Origin: Desulfurobacteriaceae bacterium
GTDB taxonomy: Bacteria > Aquificota > Aquificia > Desulfurobacteriales > Desulfurobacteriaceae
DNA length: 64,000 nt
Assembly (NCBI GenBank): GCA_027068415.1
Contig: JAMOTD010000014.1
Span: 1 to 64,000 of the forward strand
Reading direction: 5' to 3'
Shown here: piece after piece, positions 60,772 to 64,000 of the stretch
Layout of the letters: each line of letters opens with the position of its first letter
Numbering within the stretch: position 1 is the stretch's first letter
Notes under the pieces: model-generated
What the model was told of the DNA's origin: nothing
Databases searched by the model: none
Seen by the model: only the letters and a program-made list of their open reading frames with translations
Translations under genes and position numbers: made by a program

Positions 60772-61664
60772 CTTCTGCCCTCTTAATAGTGCTTGCTCTC
60801 TCTTTCCTCTTCCTCTTTTACGGCTCTCCCGGTAGGGAGGTGGTTCTCTCGGTCAGGCTACCGGAGCTCCTTTCAACCTTCGCCGTAGGCTCAATTCTTT
60901 CCCTTTCGGGAGCCGTTTACCAGAACGCTCTGAGAAACCCCCTTGCCGAGCCCTATACTTTGGGAGTTGCCTCTGCAAGCGCCCTGGGGGCAGTTGTTTC
61001 GGTTGCTTTGGGCTTTAGGCCGGAAGGGGGAGCTCTCCTCTTCTCCATCCTGTCGCTCCTTCTCCTGCTTTTTGCCGGCAGGGTTTTTAGGAGCTCCTTC
61101 TCAATTCTCCTCTTCGGGGTAGGACTTAATGCCCTTTTTTCGGCCTTAATTCTCTTTGCCTACGCCCTTCTTCCCTCCTACACCCTGACAGACGCCCTCT
61201 ACTTTACTTTGGGTTTTATAACACCTCCTTCGCTGAAGCTTGCCCTCTTCCTCTGTTCAATTTCCCTCATTTGGCTTTTTATCGCGTTTATCGTCAGGCG
61301 CCCAGTTGAGCTTCTCCCTCTGGGTAGCGAGATGGCCTACTTCTCGGGGGTTAACTCTGAAAAGGCAACAGTCTCCCTCCTTTTGACCTTTACCGTTCCG
61401 GTTGCCCTTACGGTCTCCCTTTTCGGGATTATAGGTTTTGTCGGGATAGTTATCCCCCACGCCGTAAGGTTTCTCGGCTACAGGCTCGGCTCCGGTTTTA
61501 TCCTTTTTACCTTTCTACTGGGCGGAGGGCTTCTCGTACTCTCCCAGCTTATTGCCCGTCAGTTTCTCTACCCGACCCTTCTCCCTGCGGGAGTTATAAC
61601 GGCCCTTTTGGGAGCTCCCGCCTTCATCTACCTTCTCTGGAGGTACTCCGGTGGTAGAGGTTAG
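60759..61664 (+). CDS. btuC: cobalamin ABC transporter permease (BtuC/FecCD type)
   Basis: A 301-aa FecCD-family permease with about nine to ten helices. GAVYQNALRNPLAEPYTLGVASASALGAV and FGIIGFVGIVIPHAVRFLGYR are diagnostic. GTG start overlaps btuF by 13 nt. The segment VLSVRLPELLSTFAVGSILSLSGAV fits the N-terminal RxPR-like region. Confidence 0.88.
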   Translation: MLKVASALLIVLALSFLFLFYGSPGREVVLSVRLPELLSTFAVGSILSLSGAVYQNALRNPLAEPYTLGVASASALGAVVSVALGFRPEGGALLFSILSLLLLLFAGRVFRSSFSILLFGVGLNALFSALILFAYALLPSYTLTDALYFTLGFITPPSLKLALFLCSISLIWLFIAFIVRRPVELLPLGSEMAYFSGVNSEKATVSLLLTFTVPVALTVSLFGIIGFVGIVIPHAVRFLGYRLGSGFILFTFLLGGGLLVLSQLIARQFLYPTLLPAGVITALLGAPAFIYLLWRYSGGRG

Positions 61665-62358
61665 GGAGCTCTCCTACGGAATTTTAAAAGGCCTCTCCTT
61701 TAAGGTTAGGGAGGGGGAAGTTATCGGGGTTATCGGGAAGAACGGCTCGGGGAAGAGTACCCTCTTAAAGTGTCTCGGAGGCTATTACAGGTATGAGGGA
61801 GAGGTTCTTTTAAGGGGGAGGGAGCTCTCAACCTACCCTTTAAGGGAAAGGGTTAGGCTCGTTAACTACCTGCCCCAGAGCATTCACCTTCCATTTGACT
61901 ATACTGTGAGGGAGCTCCTCTACGCCACTACCGGAGTTAGCGGAGTAGAGGAAGCCCTTAAGAAGTTCAAGATAGAGGAACTCTCGGAGAGGCTCTTTGA
62001 ATCTTTAAGCGGAGGGGAGAAGGTTAAAGTTCTCCTTTCAAGGCTCTACCTTTTAAAGCCATCCCTTCTCCTCCTTGACGAGCCCTCTGCTTTCCTTGAC
62101 CTTTCTGTGATGGTTGAGCTTGCCTCTTTTGTGAGGGAGGCCGCAGAGCGAGGCAGGAGCGTTATAGTCGTCTCCCACGACATCCCCTTTCTCTACTCAA
62201 TCTGCGACAGGTTCTTGGGCCTAAAAGGGGGAGAGCCCCTCTTTTTCGGGGGGAAAGAAGAGCTCCTTGAAAGCCTTGAGCTCCTTTTTGACTGCCCTTT
62301 GGAAGTAAAGGTAATAAACGGAGAGCTCTTTATAAAACCCGCAAAGGAGGCAAAGTGA
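61651..62358 (+). CDS. btuD: cobalamin ABC transporter ATPase (BtuD type)
   Basis: A 235-aa ABC ATPase. Walker A GKNGSGKST, Q-loop NYLPQS, signature LSGGEKVKVL, Walker B LLLLDEPSAFLD and switch VVSHD are all present. GTG start overlaps btuC by 14 nt; stop overlaps the receptor start. Confidence 0.9.
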   Translation: MVEVRELSYGILKGLSFKVREGEVIGVIGKNGSGKSTLLKCLGGYYRYEGEVLLRGRELSTYPLRERVRLVNYLPQSIHLPFDYTVRELLYATTGVSGVEEALKKFKIEELSERLFESLSGGEKVKVLLSRLYLLKPSLLLLDEPSAFLDLSVMVELASFVREAAERGRSVIVVSHDIPFLYSICDRFLGLKGGEPLFFGGKEELLESLELLFDCPLEVKVINGELFIKPAKEAK

Positions 62359-64000
62359 TGAGGAGAGAGCTCCTTACCCTAACGCTTCTTCTTCTTACGT
62401 CTGCTGCGCAGGCCGGGGATGTGGTTATTACCGCAAACAGGGTTGAGGTTCCTGCTGAGGCCGTAAGCGAGGACTTCACAGTAATAACGAAGGAAGAGAT
62501 TAAGAAGTACGGCCTCACCAGTATCACTGATGTTCTTAAGTACGTTGCCGGAGTTCATATCTCAAGTAGCGGAGGTCCGGGACAGCCCACAAACCTTTTT
62601 ATGCTCGGACTTCCCGGTAAACACGTCCTCGTAATGGTTAACGGCGTTCCCCTTTACGACCCCTCAAGAATCGGTGGGGAGGCAAACTTTGAGTGGATTG
62701 ACATTTCAAACATTGAGAGGATAGAGGTAATCAAAGGACCTCAGGGAGCTCTCTACGGCTCCGACGCTGTTGCGGGAGTTATAAACGTAATCACTAAAAG
62801 GCCGAAAGAGAAAGAGTTCAGGGTTAACCTTGAGGGCGGGAAGTACAAGAGCTTTAAAGAGAGGGTTTACGGGGCTCTTCCCCTTAAAGAAGGTTTCCTC
62901 TCCTTCTCCTTTGAGAACTTCAAGACCAACGGCTTTAGTGCTACCAATGAGAAAAACTCCAGGTATGAATCAGATAACGACGGCTTCAGGTACAAAACTG
63001 GCTGGCTCTCTTGGGGATACAGGCCCGACGGCTGGCTCAGGATAACCGGAGACCTGAAGGTAAAGGGCGGAAGCGTTGACTTTGATGCTAATAACCCTAA
63101 TCCTCAATACGCTGTTCCTAAAGCTAAAAGCACCTACGATAATTTCTTTACAGACCTAAAAGCTGATGCCCTCATCTCCGATAACTTCTCAATAACTGCC
63201 GCCTTAGGCCACAACAGGGAGGAGAGAGAGTACTCCTTCGGCTCTTACACGGGAGTTTTAAGGTACATTTCGCTTCAGCCCGTTTACTATTTCAGTGATA
63301 ACCTCTTTATCACCGGCGGAGTGAACTACAGGCAGGAGAAGGCCGACTTCTCCGAGAGGGTCTCTGCCCACTTAAAGTCTGCCTTTGCCGAGCTCCACGG
63401 CCTCTTCTACGGTCTCAGCACTACCGTTGCCCTGAGGAGGGACCTTCACAGCCGGTTTGGATGTAAAACCACCTATAAACTCTCTGCCGGCTACACCTTT
63501 AAGTCTACCGGTACAAAAGTCAGGGCCCAGTACGGAACCGGTTTTAAGGCTCCCTCCCTCTACCAGCTCTACGGCCCGTGGGTGGGGAACGACTCCCTGA
63601 AGGCCGAGACGAGCGAGGGCTGGAACGTCGGGGTTGACCAGAAGCTTCCCTTCATCAAAGGGAAACTCTCGCTTACTTACTTTAAGAACCACGTCTGGAA
63701 CCTTATTGACTGGTCTTGGACTACCTACAAGTACGAAAATACCGGTAAGGCCTTAACCGAAGGGGTTGAGCTTAAGGGAGAGGTTGAGCTTGCCGGTTTC
63801 CTTACCCTCTTCGGAAACTACACGCATTTGAGGGCTAAGGAGTACGACCCCTCCACCGGGAGCTGGGAGAAATTGGCAAGGAGGCCCGAGTTCAGCTACA
63901 CCCTCGGCTTTAAGAGCTCCTACGGGAAACTCAGCTTCTCCGCCTGGGCCCTCCACTACTCTGACAGGGAGGATTCAAACGGAAAGACCCTCGGAGGCTT
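62358..64000 (+). CDS. btuB: TonB-dependent receptor (BtuB-like), 3' end beyond window
   Basis: 547 codons of an outer-membrane receptor with start ATG after AAAGGAGG and signal peptide (LLTLTLLLLTSAAQA). A TonB-box-like DVVITANRVEV is followed by the plug domain (EEIKKYGLTSITDVLKYVAGVHISSSGGPGQPTNLFMLGLPGKHVLVMVNGVPLYDPS, IERIEVIKGPQGALYGSDAVAGVINVITKRP) and the start of the beta barrel. Fourth gene of the riboswitch-controlled operon, so corrinoid import is the likely job. The frame is open to the last base; the last barrel strands are missing. Confidence 0.9.
   Translation, partial: MRRELLTLTLLLLTSAAQAGDVVITANRVEVPAEAVSEDFTVITKEEIKKYGLTSITDVLKYVAGVHISSSGGPGQPTNLFMLGLPGKHVLVMVNGVPLYDPSRIGGEANFEWIDISNIERIEVIKGPQGALYGSDAVAGVINVITKRPKEKEFRVNLEGGKYKSFKERVYGALPLKEGFLSFSFENFKTNGFSATNEKNSRYESDNDGFRYKTGWLSWGYRPDGWLRITGDLKVKGGSVDFDANNPNPQYAVPKAKSTYDNFFTDLKADALISDNFSITAALGHNREEREYSFGSYTGVLRYISLQPVYYFSDNLFITGGVNYRQEKADFSERVSAHLKSAFAELHGLFYGLSTTVALRRDLHSRFGCKTTYKLSAGYTFKSTGTKVRAQYGTGFKAPSLYQLYGPWVGNDSLKAETSEGWNVGVDQKLPFIKGKLSLTYFKNHVWNLIDWSWTTYKYENTGKALTEGVELKGEVELAGFLTLFGNYTHLRAKEYDPSTGSWEKLARRPEFSYTLGFKSSYGKLSFSAWALHYSDREDSNGKTLGG

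Noticed and set aside
1-64000. CRISPR arrays, rRNA, tmRNA or RNase P
   Set aside because: No regularly spaced repeats and none of the conserved RNA cores were seen on either strand.

Overview
This 64-kb window reads as a chromosomal segment of a Gram-negative, probably thermophilic and anaerobic bacterium. The best guess is Aquificota, family Desulfurobacteriaceae, near Thermovibrio; this is inferred from protein flavour, not tested. Support comes from densely packed, overlapping genes at roughly 50% GC, an outer membrane (porin, TonB receptor), TrmFO, a 424-aa archaeal-type LeuC, a multiheme cytochrome, a UbiD-type decarboxylase and E/K-rich proteins. TTG and GTG starts are common and are usually supported by a good ribosome binding site.

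Layout. 0-9.3 kb: the edge of a TnpB-like gene, a DsbC-like thiol protein, fabG-acpP, hemerythrin, acpS-pdxJ, two pseudopilins, prs-rpe, and a large multiheme cytochrome interrupted by an in-frame UGA that I read as selenocysteine. 9.3-23.4 kb: housekeeping genes (gamma-carbonic anhydrase, hrcA, SRP RNA, leuC, nadD-pgk, trmFO, heptose adenylyltransferase, HD hydrolase, Fur-type regulator, fmt, tsaC, DUF89, purE). 23.4-35 kb: efp-accB-accC followed by two tandem winged-helix/Hfq fusion genes, pcrA, an aminotransferase, slyD, flavin reductase, ubiD and a Nif3/zinc-ribbon pair. 35.1-40.7 kb: an AT-richer accessory block with an HslU-like AAA+ ATPase, an unknown partner, a lipoprotein and a membrane protein, arranged around a perfect 23-bp palindrome and ending at tRNA-Asn. 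40.7-46.7 kb: four tRNAs around rplM-rpsI-argC, then a single-chain restriction-modification enzyme. 46.7-55.2 kb: guaA-nadA, a small ferredoxin, a porin, the ferrous iron operon feoA-feoA-feoB plus a Cys-rich peptide, and pyrF. 55.2-57.2 kb: an AT-rich two-gene insert encoding a 105-aa unknown protein and a SIR2-like protein. 57.2-64 kb: hom, an aminotransferase, and a cobalamin riboswitch driving a B12 uptake operon that runs off the window.

The most interesting items are (1) the probable selenocysteine-containing eight-heme cytochrome with a SECIS-like hairpin, (2) the tandem winged-helix/Hfq fusions, (3) the HslU-like AAA+ island, (4) the SIR2 pair as a candidate defence module, and (5) a striking excess of the palindrome GAGCTC in the core DNA, which is much rarer in the two AT-rich inserts. 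All functional calls rest on motif recognition by eye; no database search was possible.
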